Below are positions 25,670-36,411 of a stretch of 64,000 bases of DNA, one piece after another. This DNA comes from UBA7672 sp038326205. GTDB taxonomy: Bacteria > Pseudomonadota > Alphaproteobacteria > Caulobacterales > Hyphomonadaceae. Under the pieces are notes generated by a model. The model worked only from the letters and a program-made list of their open reading frames with translations. It was not told where the DNA came from and did no database searches. How positions within the stretch are numbered: the stretch's first letter is position 1; every line of letters begins with the position of its first letter. Where the stretch lies: contig JBBQJV010000011.1 of the NCBI GenBank assembly GCA_038326205.1, forward strand, positions 7,016 to 71,015. The letters are read 5' to 3'. The position numbers and the translations under genes were made by a program.

Positions 25670-27316
25670 TCACGACCGCTTCACGGGCTTCAGCGGTTTC
25701 TGGGGCTTGACCGGTTTCACCTTTGCCTCTGGTTTCGGCTTGGCGGGTTTTACGGGTTTAGGCGGCTTCAGCGTAGCCGGTTTAGCTGGCTTCGCAGGTT
25801 TGACTGGTTTGGCCGCCGCAGGCTTTGGCTTTGCCTTGGAGGTGGCGCGCTGTTGCGGGCCCGCCAAGAGAGCTTCTTCCGGCGGGCGCTGAAACCCGCC
25901 CATCTGCGCCTCGAGCGCTTCGGCGATCGCCAGCACATCTTCGTCGCCGCCTTCCGGCCCGATGATCTGGATCCCGCACGGCAGCTGACCCGGCTTGCGC
26001 GGAACCGGGACAACGACGGCCGGCAAATGGCACACCGTCGGCAGTGCGATCCAGCCATGCAGCAGGTGATACGGCACCGCCTTGTCATCGACATTCATCA
26101 TCCGGCTTACAGCATCGCCGGTTTCGATGTGCTCGAATGCCGTCGCCGGCGCGACCGGTGTGATGATGGCATGCCAGCGGCTGAAGAAGTCCGACATCGT
26201 CCGCTTCAGGCGCCGACGCACTTCATCGGCGCGCAGCCAGTCGTGATGGGTCGCTGCCGAGTACGCCGCCCACTTGCCGCGTCCGAATGGTTCCCCCCGC
26301 GCCAGCATCCGGGCAAGCGGGCGTCCTGCCTCCAGTGCCTTCAACAGCGGTGTTGGCATGTCCGCCGCAAGGATCGGCAGCAACAGCTGCAGGTAGAGAT
26401 CAATCAGAGCGGTCCCGTCGACTTCGGGACGCGTCGCCAACACCTGCGCGCCTGCATCCGAAGCTGCTTCCGCGGCGGCTTCGACGGCTGCGCGGCAGAT
26501 GGCGGACACGGGAAATGCCCTGTCTTCGGCCCAAACGCCTATCCGCCTTGCTTTCAGGGAGATCCGCTTTTGCGGTGCAATAACCGGCGCGCCGGTCAGC
26601 ACCTGAAACATCAACCGCAGGTCGGCGACATCGCGCGCCATCGGTCCGGCGACGTTGAGATCGCGCACGGCCAGCGATCCGGGCGCTGGCGGCACATGGC
26701 CCATGATCGGCGTCCGGCCATAGCTCGGCTTCAGCGCGGCGACGCCACAGAAGTGCGCCGGGAAGCGCAGGCTGCCGCCAATGTCGGACCCAAGTTCAAG
26801 CGGCGTCATGCCGGTCGCCAGCGCCGCTGCAGCGCCTCCTGAACTTCCCCCCGGCGTCCGGCTGAGATCCCACGGGTTCGACGTGCGGCCGTACACCGGA
26901 TTGTAGGTCTGGCTGTCGCCGGCGAGGTAGGGCGTGTTGGTCTTGCCCCAGATCACAGCGCCGGCCTTGCGCAGCAGGGCGACGGCGGCTGCGTCAGCTG
27001 CGCGCGACGGGCGGGCGGCGTATTCGGGCGCACCAGCGGTTGCGGGCATCCCGTCTACATCGAACGTATCCTTGATCGTCATCGGCAGGCCGTGAAGCGC
27101 TCCAGCCGGTATCCCAGCCTTCATCAGCCGGTCGAGTTCACGCGCGCGCGCGCGCGCCGCCGCGAGATCGGTGCGCACCACGGCGTTCACTGCAGGGTTT
27201 GCAACCTCATAGCGCGCGACATGCTCTTCGAGCAGGTCAGCCGCGCTCACCTGGCCAAGGGCCAGCCGGTCGAGTTGCGTCCGCGCAGTCAGAAATATGT
27301 TCGGCGCTTGCGTCAT
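25670..27316 (-). CDS. Amidase-signature enzyme with a long Lys/Pro-rich tail
   Basis: A 548-residue amidase. The Ser-cisSer-Lys triad is recognisable: Lys in TIKDTFDVDG, Ser in GGSSGGAAAAL, and Ser in ELGSDIGGSLRFP. The substrate is unknown; acyl amides, including aryl or fatty amides, are possible. The last about 60 residues are a low-complexity tail of PAKP, PVKP and PKPE repeats, strongly basic and not part of the fold. Such tails are rare in cytoplasmic amidases. The ATG at 27316 (MTQAPN) is preferred to one four codons earlier. No signal peptide is visible. Confidence 0.9.
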   Translation of the reverse strand: MTQAPNIFLTARTQLDRLALGQVSAADLLEEHVARYEVANPAVNAVVRTDLAAARARARELDRLMKAGIPAGALHGLPMTIKDTFDVDGMPATAGAPEYAARPSRAADAAAVALLRKAGAVIWGKTNTPYLAGDSQTYNPVYGRTSNPWDLSRTPGGSSGGAAAALATGMTPLELGSDIGGSLRFPAHFCGVAALKPSYGRTPIMGHVPPAPGSLAVRDLNVAGPMARDVADLRLMFQVLTGAPVIAPQKRISLKARRIGVWAEDRAFPVSAICRAAVEAAAEAASDAGAQVLATRPEVDGTALIDLYLQLLLPILAADMPTPLLKALEAGRPLARMLARGEPFGRGKWAAYSAATHHDWLRADEVRRRLKRTMSDFFSRWHAIITPVAPATAFEHIETGDAVSRMMNVDDKAVPYHLLHGWIALPTVCHLPAVVVPVPRKPGQLPCGIQIIGPEGGDEDVLAIAEALEAQMGGFQRPPEEALLAGPQQRATSKAKPKPAAAKPVKPAKPAKPATLKPPKPVKPAKPKPEAKVKPVKPQKPLKPVKRS

Positions 27317-27479
27317 GCCGCGCGCCAACCCCCGTCAAATGCGTTCCCACCTGCAGCTCAACCCGGCCGCATGCATTTTCTCTAGGCGCGTGGGGCGCCA
27401 CACGCAAAGTGAAAGCCGCGAAACAATCTGAAACAGCTGCGGAATTCAGAGTTCGAGCCAGATCAAAGTCCAAGCCAGA

Positions 27480-28256
27480 TCAAAGTCCAAGAAAGTCGCG
27501 CATTGTGTAGAGCCCCGGCTTTTGGCCGGCCGCCCACTTTGCCGCTGCCAGAGCGCCCTTGGCGAAAATAGCGCGGTCGAGCGCGCGATGGCTGATCGAC
27601 AGGATCTCCTCGTCCGAGATGAACGCTGCCTCATGGTCGCCGATAATGCCGCCGCCCCGAGTGACCGAAAAGCCGATCGAACCTTCCCTGCGTGGTCCGG
27701 TCTGCCCATCATGCGGCGGAACCCGCAAGTCGCCGAGCGGCGCGTCGCGGCCACGCGCTGCCGCCTCACCGATTATCAGAGCCGTGCCCGAAGGCGCGTC
27801 CACCTTGCGGCGGTGGTGGCCTTCCGAAATCTCGATATCCCACTCCTCGCCCAGCCGAGCGGCGACCTGCTCGACGAGTCCGATCATCAGGTTGACGCCC
27901 AGCGAGAAATTGCGGTCGCGGACGATGGCGATGCGTTTCGCGTGCTCCGCGATCTGTTGCTCCTGTTGGGGAGAGAGGCCGGTAGTTCCGACGACGGCCG
28001 CTCTGACCTTCGTCAGCTTCAGCTGTTCCAGCGCCTCAAGGGTGGCCTGTGGCATCGTGAAGTCGATCCAGACATCAGCTGACTGTGCGGCCTTGGCGGC
28101 GCTGTCGCTCACGGTCCAGCCGCCGGGGGCGGCGCCGAGCGCGGACGATCCGGGACGCTCGCTGCCGCCGACGATGGCAACATCCGCGCCGGCCGAACCG
28201 ACCAGCGCTCGGCCCATCCGTCCGTCGATGCCTGCGATTGCAATCCTGATGCTCAT
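27480..28256 (-). CDS. dapB: 4-hydroxy-tetrahydrodipicolinate reductase
   Basis: DapB (258 residues) reduces hydroxytetrahydrodipicolinate in lysine and diaminopimelate synthesis. The N-terminal GIDGRMGR is the dinucleotide-binding loop. EGHHRRKVDAPSGTA holds the catalytic His and Lys. Length is close to standard. It is divergent from a small lipoprotein gene and lies alone on the minus strand between it and the amidase. Confidence 0.96.
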   Translation of the reverse strand: MSIRIAIAGIDGRMGRALVGSAGADVAIVGGSERPGSSALGAAPGGWTVSDSAAKAAQSADVWIDFTMPQATLEALEQLKLTKVRAAVVGTTGLSPQQEQQIAEHAKRIAIVRDRNFSLGVNLMIGLVEQVAARLGEEWDIEISEGHHRRKVDAPSGTALIIGEAAARGRDAPLGDLRVPPHDGQTGPRREGSIGFSVTRGGGIIGDHEAAFISDEEILSISHRALDRAIFAKGALAAAKWAAGQKPGLYTMRDFLGL

Positions 28257-28340
28257 GATCCGTCTTATAGACGGATTTCCGGGGCAGGCGAGGGAGGACC
28301 AAATTGACCGGCACGGCCAATCACGCCAAGGCTCTTGTCC

Positions 28341-28886
28341 ATGAAAAACAGATCACTCCTTGTCCTGCCGTTTTTGCTCGCTGCCTGTTCGCCCGCGCCA
28401 GCCCCCGAGGCGGCGTCCGGCGGCGGTGAGGCGGCAGCGCCCGTCAGCCCCTACGCGTTCGAGATCAATCTGACGCTGACTGCGCGCGCAGCCGAGAAGC
28501 TGGTGAGCACGGATGAACGGGTCATCATCAATGCGACGTATTACGGCTTGCCCGTGAGCGATGACGCGCCGGGGCTTGACCGCGAAGATATGGATATCGG
28601 GCTCGGCTCAAGCGAGATCGAAGTCGGACCGGAAAGCGCCGTTGTCAAAGTGACAGGCGAGGGCTTCGACAAAACCTACATGACCAGCGTCAAGGGAGAG
28701 CCCGAGGTTCTGGTCAACGTCTACTCCGCGCGCAAGACCCACGAGAACAACCTGATCAGCTGCGGCATCTATCAGGGCCCGGTCTCTATGGCGCAGAAGA
28801 AGCCGGTCGACATCCAGTGCGACCTGATCGACGGGCTCAACGAAGATGGCGATGTTGTCGTTGAGACAGGAACGCCGGGGCAGTAG
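28341..28886 (+). CDS. Hypothetical lipoprotein, 181 residues
   Basis: The N-terminus is a lipoprotein signal with the lipobox LAAC (Cys16), then a Pro/Ala-rich spacer and a mature part of about 150 residues. The latter contains EINLTLTARAAEKL and YYGLPVSDDAPG, and resembles an extracytoplasmic beta-rich domain, but I do not recognise the family. The ATG at 28341 is preferred over a TTG two codons earlier. It is convergent with dnaJ. Confidence 0.78.
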   Translation: MKNRSLLVLPFLLAACSPAPAPEAASGGGEAAAPVSPYAFEINLTLTARAAEKLVSTDERVIINATYYGLPVSDDAPGLDREDMDIGLGSSEIEVGPESAVVKVTGEGFDKTYMTSVKGEPEVLVNVYSARKTHENNLISCGIYQGPVSMAQKKPVDIQCDLIDGLNEDGDVVVETGTPGQ

Positions 28887-28906
28887 GGGCGAGCAAAAGC
28901 TGCCCC
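28886..28906. terminator. Hairpin between the convergent lipoprotein and dnaJ genes
   Basis: GGGGCGAGC, an AAAA loop and GCTGCCCC form a stem with one bulge in the 20-base gap between two convergent genes. It could serve both strands, but no clear T tract follows. Confidence 0.4.
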
Positions 28907-30040
28907 CTAAGCTCGCGTGTCTTCCTCGAAGAACTTCTTCACTTTCTTGAAGAAGCCTTGGCTCTCCGGGTGGCACTTCCCGCTCGGGCAGCATTCCTGC
29001 GCGAACTGCTGGAGTAGCTCTTTCTGCTTGGCCGTGAGGTGCGTCGGCGTCTCGACGAAGAGTTCGACGACCATGTCGCCACTCGATCCGCCACGCAGGT
29101 TCGGCATGCCCTTGCCTTTGAGGCGCATGCGCTTGCCGGTCTGTGCGCCTTCGGGGATCGACACCTTCATGCGCGCGCCGTCGATGGTCGGCATCTCGAT
29201 CTCGCCGCCGAGCGCCGCCGTCGTCATCGTCACCGGCGTACGCGCAAACAACGTCTGGCCATCGCGCTCGAACAGTTCATGCTCGCGTACGGAAACGAAA
29301 ATGTAGAGGTCGCCCTTCGGGCCGTTCTTCGGGCCGGGCTCTCCTTCGCCGGAGAGGCGGATACGCTGGCCATCTTCGATGCCCGCCGGAATGTTGACCG
29401 ACAGCGTGCGATCCTTGCGTACGGCGCCGCGGCCACTGCATTCGCGACACGGCGACTTGATGATCTGGCCCGCACCCTGACAGCGACCGCAGGTCCGCTC
29501 CATGGTGAAGAAGCCCTGGCTGACGCGCACGCGGCCATGACCCTGACAAGTGGTGCAGGTTTCCGGCTGCGTGCCCGGCTCAGCGCCGGACCCCTTGCAG
29601 GGTGCGCAGGTTTCGGTGGTGGGAACGTTGATCTCGGCCTGCTTGCCGCCGAACGCGTCTTCGAGGCTGATCTCGTAATCATAGCGCAGGTCGGCGCCGC
29701 GCGCGGGGCCATTGCGGGCCTGCCGCTGCTGGCCGCCGAAGAACTCGGAGAAGACATCGCCGAACACATCGCGGAACATGTCCTCCGGTCGACCCTGCGG
29801 TCCGCCACCGCCGCCATTGAGGCCAGCCTTGCCGAAACGGTCATAGGCTGCGCGCTTCTGCGGATCGTTGAGGACCTCGTAGGCCTCGGACATTTCCTTG
29901 AACTTCGCCTCGGAGTCCTTGCAGCCCGGATTGCGGTCCGGGTGGTACTCCATCGCCTTCTTGCGGAAGGCCGATTTGAGGACTTTCTCGTCGGCGTCTT
30001 TAGCTACGCCGAGTGCATCGTAATAGGAGCGCTCGCTCAT
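28907..30040 (-). CDS. dnaJ: Chaperone protein DnaJ
   Basis: DnaJ (377 residues) stimulates the DnaK ATPase and delivers substrates. The J domain has the HPD motif in YHPDRNPG. A Gly-rich linker (GLNGGGGGPQG) follows. The zinc domain has four repeats: CAPCKGSG, CTTCQGHG, CGRCQGAG and CRECSGRG. The C-terminal part has an extra Cys pair (ECCPSGKC) and a charged tail. It lies downstream of dnaK across a 227-base gap with a strong hairpin. Confidence 0.97.
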   Translation of the reverse strand: MSERSYYDALGVAKDADEKVLKSAFRKKAMEYHPDRNPGCKDSEAKFKEMSEAYEVLNDPQKRAAYDRFGKAGLNGGGGGPQGRPEDMFRDVFGDVFSEFFGGQQRQARNGPARGADLRYDYEISLEDAFGGKQAEINVPTTETCAPCKGSGAEPGTQPETCTTCQGHGRVRVSQGFFTMERTCGRCQGAGQIIKSPCRECSGRGAVRKDRTLSVNIPAGIEDGQRIRLSGEGEPGPKNGPKGDLYIFVSVREHELFERDGQTLFARTPVTMTTAALGGEIEMPTIDGARMKVSIPEGAQTGKRMRLKGKGMPNLRGGSSGDMVVELFVETPTHLTAKQKELLQQFAQECCPSGKCHPESQGFFKKVKKFFEEDTRA

Positions 30041-30182
30041 CGTCAGGACCGAACCATAATCAAGACGTCTAACTCCGCTCGCCGCGCCATTAACGATCTA
30101 TTGCAGGCGAACCTTAGCAATCGCTGAAACTGGCTTTGCGCCGAAACCCCCAAGCAGAAATTCCTAAACGCAGAAACTAGAT

Positions 30183-30227
30183 GGGCCATGATCCGCAGGG
30201 ATTAAAGCCCCCGCCAGATCATGGCCC
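30183..30227. terminator. Strong hairpin in the dnaK-dnaJ gap
   Basis: GGGCCATGATC at 30183-30193 pairs perfectly with GATCATGGCCC at 30217-30227, and a GC-rich inner stem sits in the loop. Read on the minus strand it lies about 40 bases past the dnaK stop. It may be a partial terminator or an RNA-processing/stability element setting the DnaK:DnaJ ratio. No T run follows. Confidence 0.6.
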
Positions 30228-30267
30228 GTTCAATTCTTCACCTCACCTGAGACTGTTTGACCAGCGA

Positions 30268-32211
<1,944 letters not shown>

Positions 32212-32346
32212 AACTACAAACGTCCTTTTCTGCGGCGACCGCCCCACACACGTCTTCGGGCCTGACTAGCAGCACCCCGATTGGGCGACCCCATGGTCTT
32301 CGTCATTGATAGCGCACAAGAACAACGTCCCTGTGGGCTGGGGCTC

Positions 32347-32374
32347 ATATGGGAACTGGCGGGTCAGGCTCAAG
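32347..32374 (-). promoter_or_regulatory. Sigma-32 (RpoH) heat-shock promoter of dnaK
   Basis: On the minus strand CTTGAGC (32368-32374), 14 bases and CCCATAT (32347-32353) closely match the CTTGAAA-N11-16-CCCATNT consensus. It points at dnaK and implies a leader of roughly 130 bases. This is the best promoter match in the window. Confidence 0.75.
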
Positions 32375-32383
32375 AGATAACTG

Positions 32384-32810
32384 TCACACCCCCGTGCGGC
32401 ACGCTGTACATGACCGTGCCTCACGAATGCGTCGAGCGTCTTCATCCGTCGGATGACGTCCGCGTTCAAGCAGTTCCAACCGATATTCCGCGTAAGAAAT
32501 GCCCATTTCTGCCGCCATCTGGGCCCACCGGGCGCCCGTTTCGAGGTCCGGAGGCGCGAATGCAGCTTTCCGGGCCCGGGTCCAGCACCATTCCCTAAAT
32601 AGCAGATTTTAAAAAAATGTCGGGCCCGTTATTATGTCCGAGCCATTCTGAAAGCGGGATGACAACCCCTGTTTGCCTCAGGTCGTTCTCGCGCTGTTCA
32701 CGGTGGCCGGCGCGCCAAGCAGCGGCGGCCTGTTTCAGTTCAGCGGGCGGTTCGCGATGCAGGGTGCGCTTCAGCGCGCGAGAGGCGGAGACAGCGAAAT
32801 TGACAGCCAA
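32384..32810 (-). pseudogene. Frameshifted small gene with a GHNNGP motif
   Basis: Two adjacent minus-strand frames read as one protein if a single A is removed from the A4 run near 32605-32609. The first part runs from a TTG at 32810 through SASRALKRTLHREPP to SEWLGHNNGPDIFL. The second part (REWCWTRARKAAFAPP, then MGISYAEYRLELLERGRHP) ends at 32384. The GHNNGP block followed by YxxYxLExLERGR is, from memory, shared by a family of uncharacterised alphaproteobacterial proteins. Its true start is unclear. I see no gene in the 299 bases before the TPR gene at 33110. Confidence 0.42.
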
Positions 32811-33109
32811 AGTCGTCTCCCTAGCGGCAACTTCATCACGCTCCCCTGACGACGCAAGTCCAAACCACGCCGAAACCTGCGCCTGTGTTGCGGAACGCCT
32901 TCATTCCGCCCAGCGTACGGATCCAGTCGCCTATCTCGCCAGATGCTCCGCAATCTGATGGATGACCCGTTGACTATGGTTGCGACGACGCGCGCGTAAC
33001 CTCACAGCCTCTCATTTGCGCTCGCTTTCGCGCGTGGCGTGCGTCTTTTCCATCTGGCGCGGCGTTGGCGCAGGTGTACGCTCCGCCTAGTCCGTTGGGA
33101 GGATCCCTC

Positions 33110-34027
33110 ATGAAAGCCCGTGACCTCATGCTTATCGCCGCAGCCGTAGCTGCGCTCGTTGCGACGCCGGCGGGGGCGGCGGGGGGTGGTGGAGGAGGTG
33201 GTGGAGGAGGACCGTCGGCAAGTGGCTCGGGGGTGGATCCGGCGAAGCGGTATTCGCAGGGGCTGGAGCAGCTCAAGGCGGGGAATTTCAAGCAGGCGGA
33301 GAAAGCGTTCGGGGATGTGCTCCGCTCTGCCCCAAAGGACCCTAACAGCAATTTCATGATGTCGCTGACCCAGATCGGCCAGCAGGATTTCGAGGCTGCC
33401 CGCAAATATCTCCGCAACACCGTCAAGTATGACGCCAACCATGTGCAAGGACGCGGCTGGCTTGGCGCCATCGAGGCCAAGCTGGGCGACGCAGGCAAGG
33501 CCGCCGAACAGAAAACGGCGCTGGAAGCCGCCAAGGCCAAGTGCGCCGACGCATGCCCCGAGGCCAAGGCGATCGAGGCAGGGCTCGCGCGGATCGACAG
33601 CTATGTCGCCAACCCGGCAAACCCGATGCAACTGTCGGGCGATCTCACCCGCTTCGCCTCGGCGAAGGACGGGGATGCGGCCTACCTGCAGGCGTTCGGC
33701 CTCATCAATGAAGGCAGGTTTCAGGACGCGCTGTGGACCCTCAAGGACGCGGCGCTGGCGCTGGGACCGCATCCGGATGTGCTGACCTATCAGGGCTTCG
33801 CCAACCGCAAGCTGCACAATTACGACCTGGCGATCAGCTACTATTCGGCAGCGCTCACCCTCGCGCCCGACCATCGCGGCGCCAACGAATATCTCGGCGA
33901 GTACTTTGTCGAGACCGGCCAGATGGCGAAGGCCAAGCAACAGCTCGTGAAGCTCGAGGGCATCTGCAAGTTTGGCTGTGAAGAGGCCGAGGAGCTGCGC
34001 CGGTGGATCGCGGGCGGGCATTCCTGA
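33110..34027 (+). CDS. Secreted TPR-repeat protein
   Basis: A 305-residue protein with a signal peptide (DLMLIAAAVAALVATPAGAA). A run of ten Gly follows, then tetratricopeptide-like repeats: YSQGLEQLKAGNFKQAEKAF, LGAIEAKLGDAGKAAEQK, and further repeats near 220-290. Two Cys pairs (KCADACPEA and GICKFGCEEA) suggest disulfides in the periplasm. The ATG at 33110 follows GGGAGG. The next gene, a cytochrome c-like lipoprotein, overlaps its end by 25 bases, so the two are probably made and used together. Confidence 0.86.
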   Translation: MKARDLMLIAAAVAALVATPAGAAGGGGGGGGGGPSASGSGVDPAKRYSQGLEQLKAGNFKQAEKAFGDVLRSAPKDPNSNFMMSLTQIGQQDFEAARKYLRNTVKYDANHVQGRGWLGAIEAKLGDAGKAAEQKTALEAAKAKCADACPEAKAIEAGLARIDSYVANPANPMQLSGDLTRFASAKDGDAAYLQAFGLINEGRFQDALWTLKDAALALGPHPDVLTYQGFANRKLHNYDLAISYYSAALTLAPDHRGANEYLGEYFVETGQMAKAKQQLVKLEGICKFGCEEAEELRRWIAGGHS

Positions 34028-35019
34028 ACAAGTCTGGCCTGAGCAGATCCGGCCGGAGATTTCTCGCGGCCGCACTGGTGCTGTCAGCAGTGGCAGCTTG
34101 CGCCAGCACGCTTGAAGCCAGCGCGCCGCCTCTAACCCGCGACAGCCTGCGCGCGTTGCGCTGGATCGCGCCCTCGGCGGACAAGGTCGATGCGTTGACC
34201 ATGCGCCCCGTCGCGTGCGTTGCGAAGGATGAGGCTCCGTCGAAAGATCCCGGCGATGGTCTCTCGGCGCTAAGCGATCAGCGCGCACTTGGCCGTCTGG
34301 CATTTGAATCGCCTGCGCTACTTGGCGGCGCTGCCGCGCGGATGGGCCTGTCGTGTTCGTCCTGTCATCTCAATGGACGCGGCAACACCGACTTCTTCGT
34401 CGAGGGCGTTTCCAACGCACCGGGTACGGCAGACGTCACCTCGAGCCTGTTTTCAAAAGTGAGGGGAAACGGCGCGTTCGATCCTGTGCCCATTCCCGAT
34501 CTCGCCGCGCGCGATGGCAAGCAGATCAAGGACCGCAAGAGCCAGGCTTTCCGGGACAAAGTGCGCGGCCTGATCGTCGAGGAGTTCGACGGACAGGCGC
34601 CGCCACGCTACGTGTTCGAGGCGGTGCTGGTTTATCTCGACAGCCTCGACATCTCGCAATGCGCTGACCCGTCGGCGCGCGTGCAGGCGGACTTCATCGA
34701 GGATTACGGCCCCGCACTGACGACGGCCGCGATGGTCGTAACGGCCAAGGCGCCGGCGGACGTGACGCTGTTCTACATCCGCGTCGCCCGCGAACGGCTC
34801 GAGCGCCTGCACGAGCGTTTCATCGCCGCCGGAAAAGCGCCGGCGGAACTTGAGACCACGAGCGAAAAATTCGCCGAAGCAGCCGCCTCAATCCGTGAGA
34901 GCGGCAGGCCCACCCGCTTCACCGCCGACGAGCTGATCGCGCTGGTCGGCACGCTTTTCAAGGAAGCGCCGACGTCTTTGTACACGCCTGAAGTCCTGCG
35001 CGCGGCACTGGCGCGGTAG
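34003..35019 (+). CDS. Cytochrome c-like lipoprotein with one CxxCH haem site
   Basis: A 338-residue exported protein. The GTG at 34003 gives a basic start and a lipobox AVAAC (Cys33). The haem c motif CSSCH is at 118-122, in a region (FESPALLGGAAARMGLSCSSCH) like di-haem cytochrome c peroxidase relatives, but only one CxxCH is present. The second half is alpha-helical with no further motif. It overlaps the upstream TPR gene by 25 bases. Role unknown; electron transfer or peroxide handling is possible. Confidence 0.82.
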   Translation: MDRGRAFLNKSGLSRSGRRFLAAALVLSAVAACASTLEASAPPLTRDSLRALRWIAPSADKVDALTMRPVACVAKDEAPSKDPGDGLSALSDQRALGRLAFESPALLGGAAARMGLSCSSCHLNGRGNTDFFVEGVSNAPGTADVTSSLFSKVRGNGAFDPVPIPDLAARDGKQIKDRKSQAFRDKVRGLIVEEFDGQAPPRYVFEAVLVYLDSLDISQCADPSARVQADFIEDYGPALTTAAMVVTAKAPADVTLFYIRVARERLERLHERFIAAGKAPAELETTSEKFAEAAASIRESGRPTRFTADELIALVGTLFKEAPTSLYTPEVLRAALAR

Positions 35020-35127
35020 GGCGCCGGCTCGGTCCGCCTGTCGCGAGCTGTCTCCACTTCTAACGCGCCAGCGGGAAGGTAGAAATGGGCCGTTACCCGA
35101 TCGCCGCATCGTCATTGAAGAATATCG

Positions 35128-35511
35128 ATGAGCCGACAAATCTTCTTCACGTGGAATGCCGCAAAGCCTCCGGCGACCTATAGCCAGGCGGTCAAGGCGG
35201 CGGGTCTGGTCTTTGTGTCCGGAACATCGTCGGCCGACCCGGAAACGGGGTGCTCTCAAAGGAACAACGATTCAAGAGCAGACAAGGCAATGCCTGACGA
35301 ACATTGCAGCCATTCTTGCTGAGGCAGGCAGCTCAATGGAGAAGGTCGTGAGCCCAACCGTCGTGCTTGCAGACGAAGATGATTTTGCAGGCTTGACTGA
35401 AAAATGGATCAGGTGGTTTCCTGACGAACCCGTTGGCTCGCCAAGGCGCCGAACTTTTCTGTCCGTGTTCCCGGCCTCAAGGTTTCGATTGCCGCTATTG
35501 CAGAGGCTTAG
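35128..35511 (+). pseudogene. ridA-like gene (YjgF/RidA family) with three frame changes
   Basis: The start MSRQIFFTWNAAKPPATYSQ and AAGLVFVSGTSSADPETG are typical RidA (enamine/imine deaminase). The frame then shifts at the GGGG run near 35246-35249 and continues ALKGTTIQEQTRQCLTNI up to WIRWFPDEPV. It shifts again at about 35433 to ARQGAE, and again at about 35451 to FSVRVPGLKVSIAAIAEA and a stop at 35509-35511. Each step fits one extra base. The protein would be about 126 residues. Its end overlaps the convergent rluE gene. Confidence 0.8.
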
Positions 35512-36142
35512 CCCTGGTTTGCCAATCCTGTTTTGGCGGCGCCTCGCCTGGATCGGCGCTGGCATCAGGCGCCGGGACTTCCCGCCATGCGCCCGGCGCG
35601 AGGCCGTCGAGTGTCCAGGTCCCGACGCGCCAGCGCACAAGGCGCAGCGTTGGGTGTTCGATCGCCGCCGTCATCCGTCGCACCTGGCGGTTGCGGCCCT
35701 CGCCAATCGTGATGCGAAGCCAGCTGTCGGGTATGGTCTTGCGAAACCGGACGGGAGGATCTCGCGGCCAAAGGTCAGGCGGGTCGATTTGCTCGACCTC
35801 GGCTGGCCGCGTCATGCCGTCCTTGAGCATCACGCCACGGCGAAGCGCGTCAAGACCGCCCCGATCAGGCACGCCTTCCACCTGCACCAGATACGTCTTG
35901 GGCAACTTGAATTTCGGATCGGCTATGCGCGCCTGCAGCTGGCCGTCATCGGTCAACAGGAGCAGCCCCTCGCTGTCCTTGTCGAGGCGACCGGCAGGAT
36001 AGACGCCTGGACAATCGACATAGCCCGCAAGCGTGTCTGACCCATCCGGCATTCCGCCAGTGAACTGGGACAGCACGTCAAAGGGCTTGTTGAAGAGGAT
36101 GAGCCGGCTTGCTCTGTTCCCTGGAGCAACGCCTCGCTGCAT
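35495..36142 (-). CDS. rluE: 23S rRNA pseudouridine synthase of the RsuA/RluE type
   Basis: A 215-residue pseudouridine synthase. ILFNKPFDVLSQF and PAGRLDKDSEGLLLLT hold the catalytic Asp54. EGRNRQVRRM and a C-terminal Pro-rich tail follow. Lack of an N-terminal S4 domain fits the RluE group, which modifies U2457 of 23S rRNA in E. coli. The ATG at 36142 has an AAAGGTG site seven bases upstream; a GTG three codons earlier is also possible. Confidence 0.9.
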   Translation of the reverse strand: MQRGVAPGNRASRLILFNKPFDVLSQFTGGMPDGSDTLAGYVDCPGVYPAGRLDKDSEGLLLLTDDGQLQARIADPKFKLPKTYLVQVEGVPDRGGLDALRRGVMLKDGMTRPAEVEQIDPPDLWPRDPPVRFRKTIPDSWLRITIGEGRNRQVRRMTAAIEHPTLRLVRWRVGTWTLDGLAPGAWREVPAPDASADPGEAPPKQDWQTRAKPLQ

Positions 36143-36411
36143 GCGCTTCACCTTTCAGCATCGTTTGGCTTTTTGCGCGCCAGTCGCGGTGCGTTAGGGG
36201 CCTGAAGATCAAGGTGTCGTTGTCCGACCGCAAGTCAAATTTCCAATATGAAGCGCACGGAACGGGAGGCCCCAGCACGCATAGTCGTGGCGCGGCGTGA
36301 GCGCCGAGGCGGATGGAGCCGCGAAGCGGTTGCTGGTCCCGATCACTCTGATTTGCGGGCAGTTTGTCGAAGGGACAGGAGTGACGCCTCAGACATTACG
36401 GGAGAGACCCG

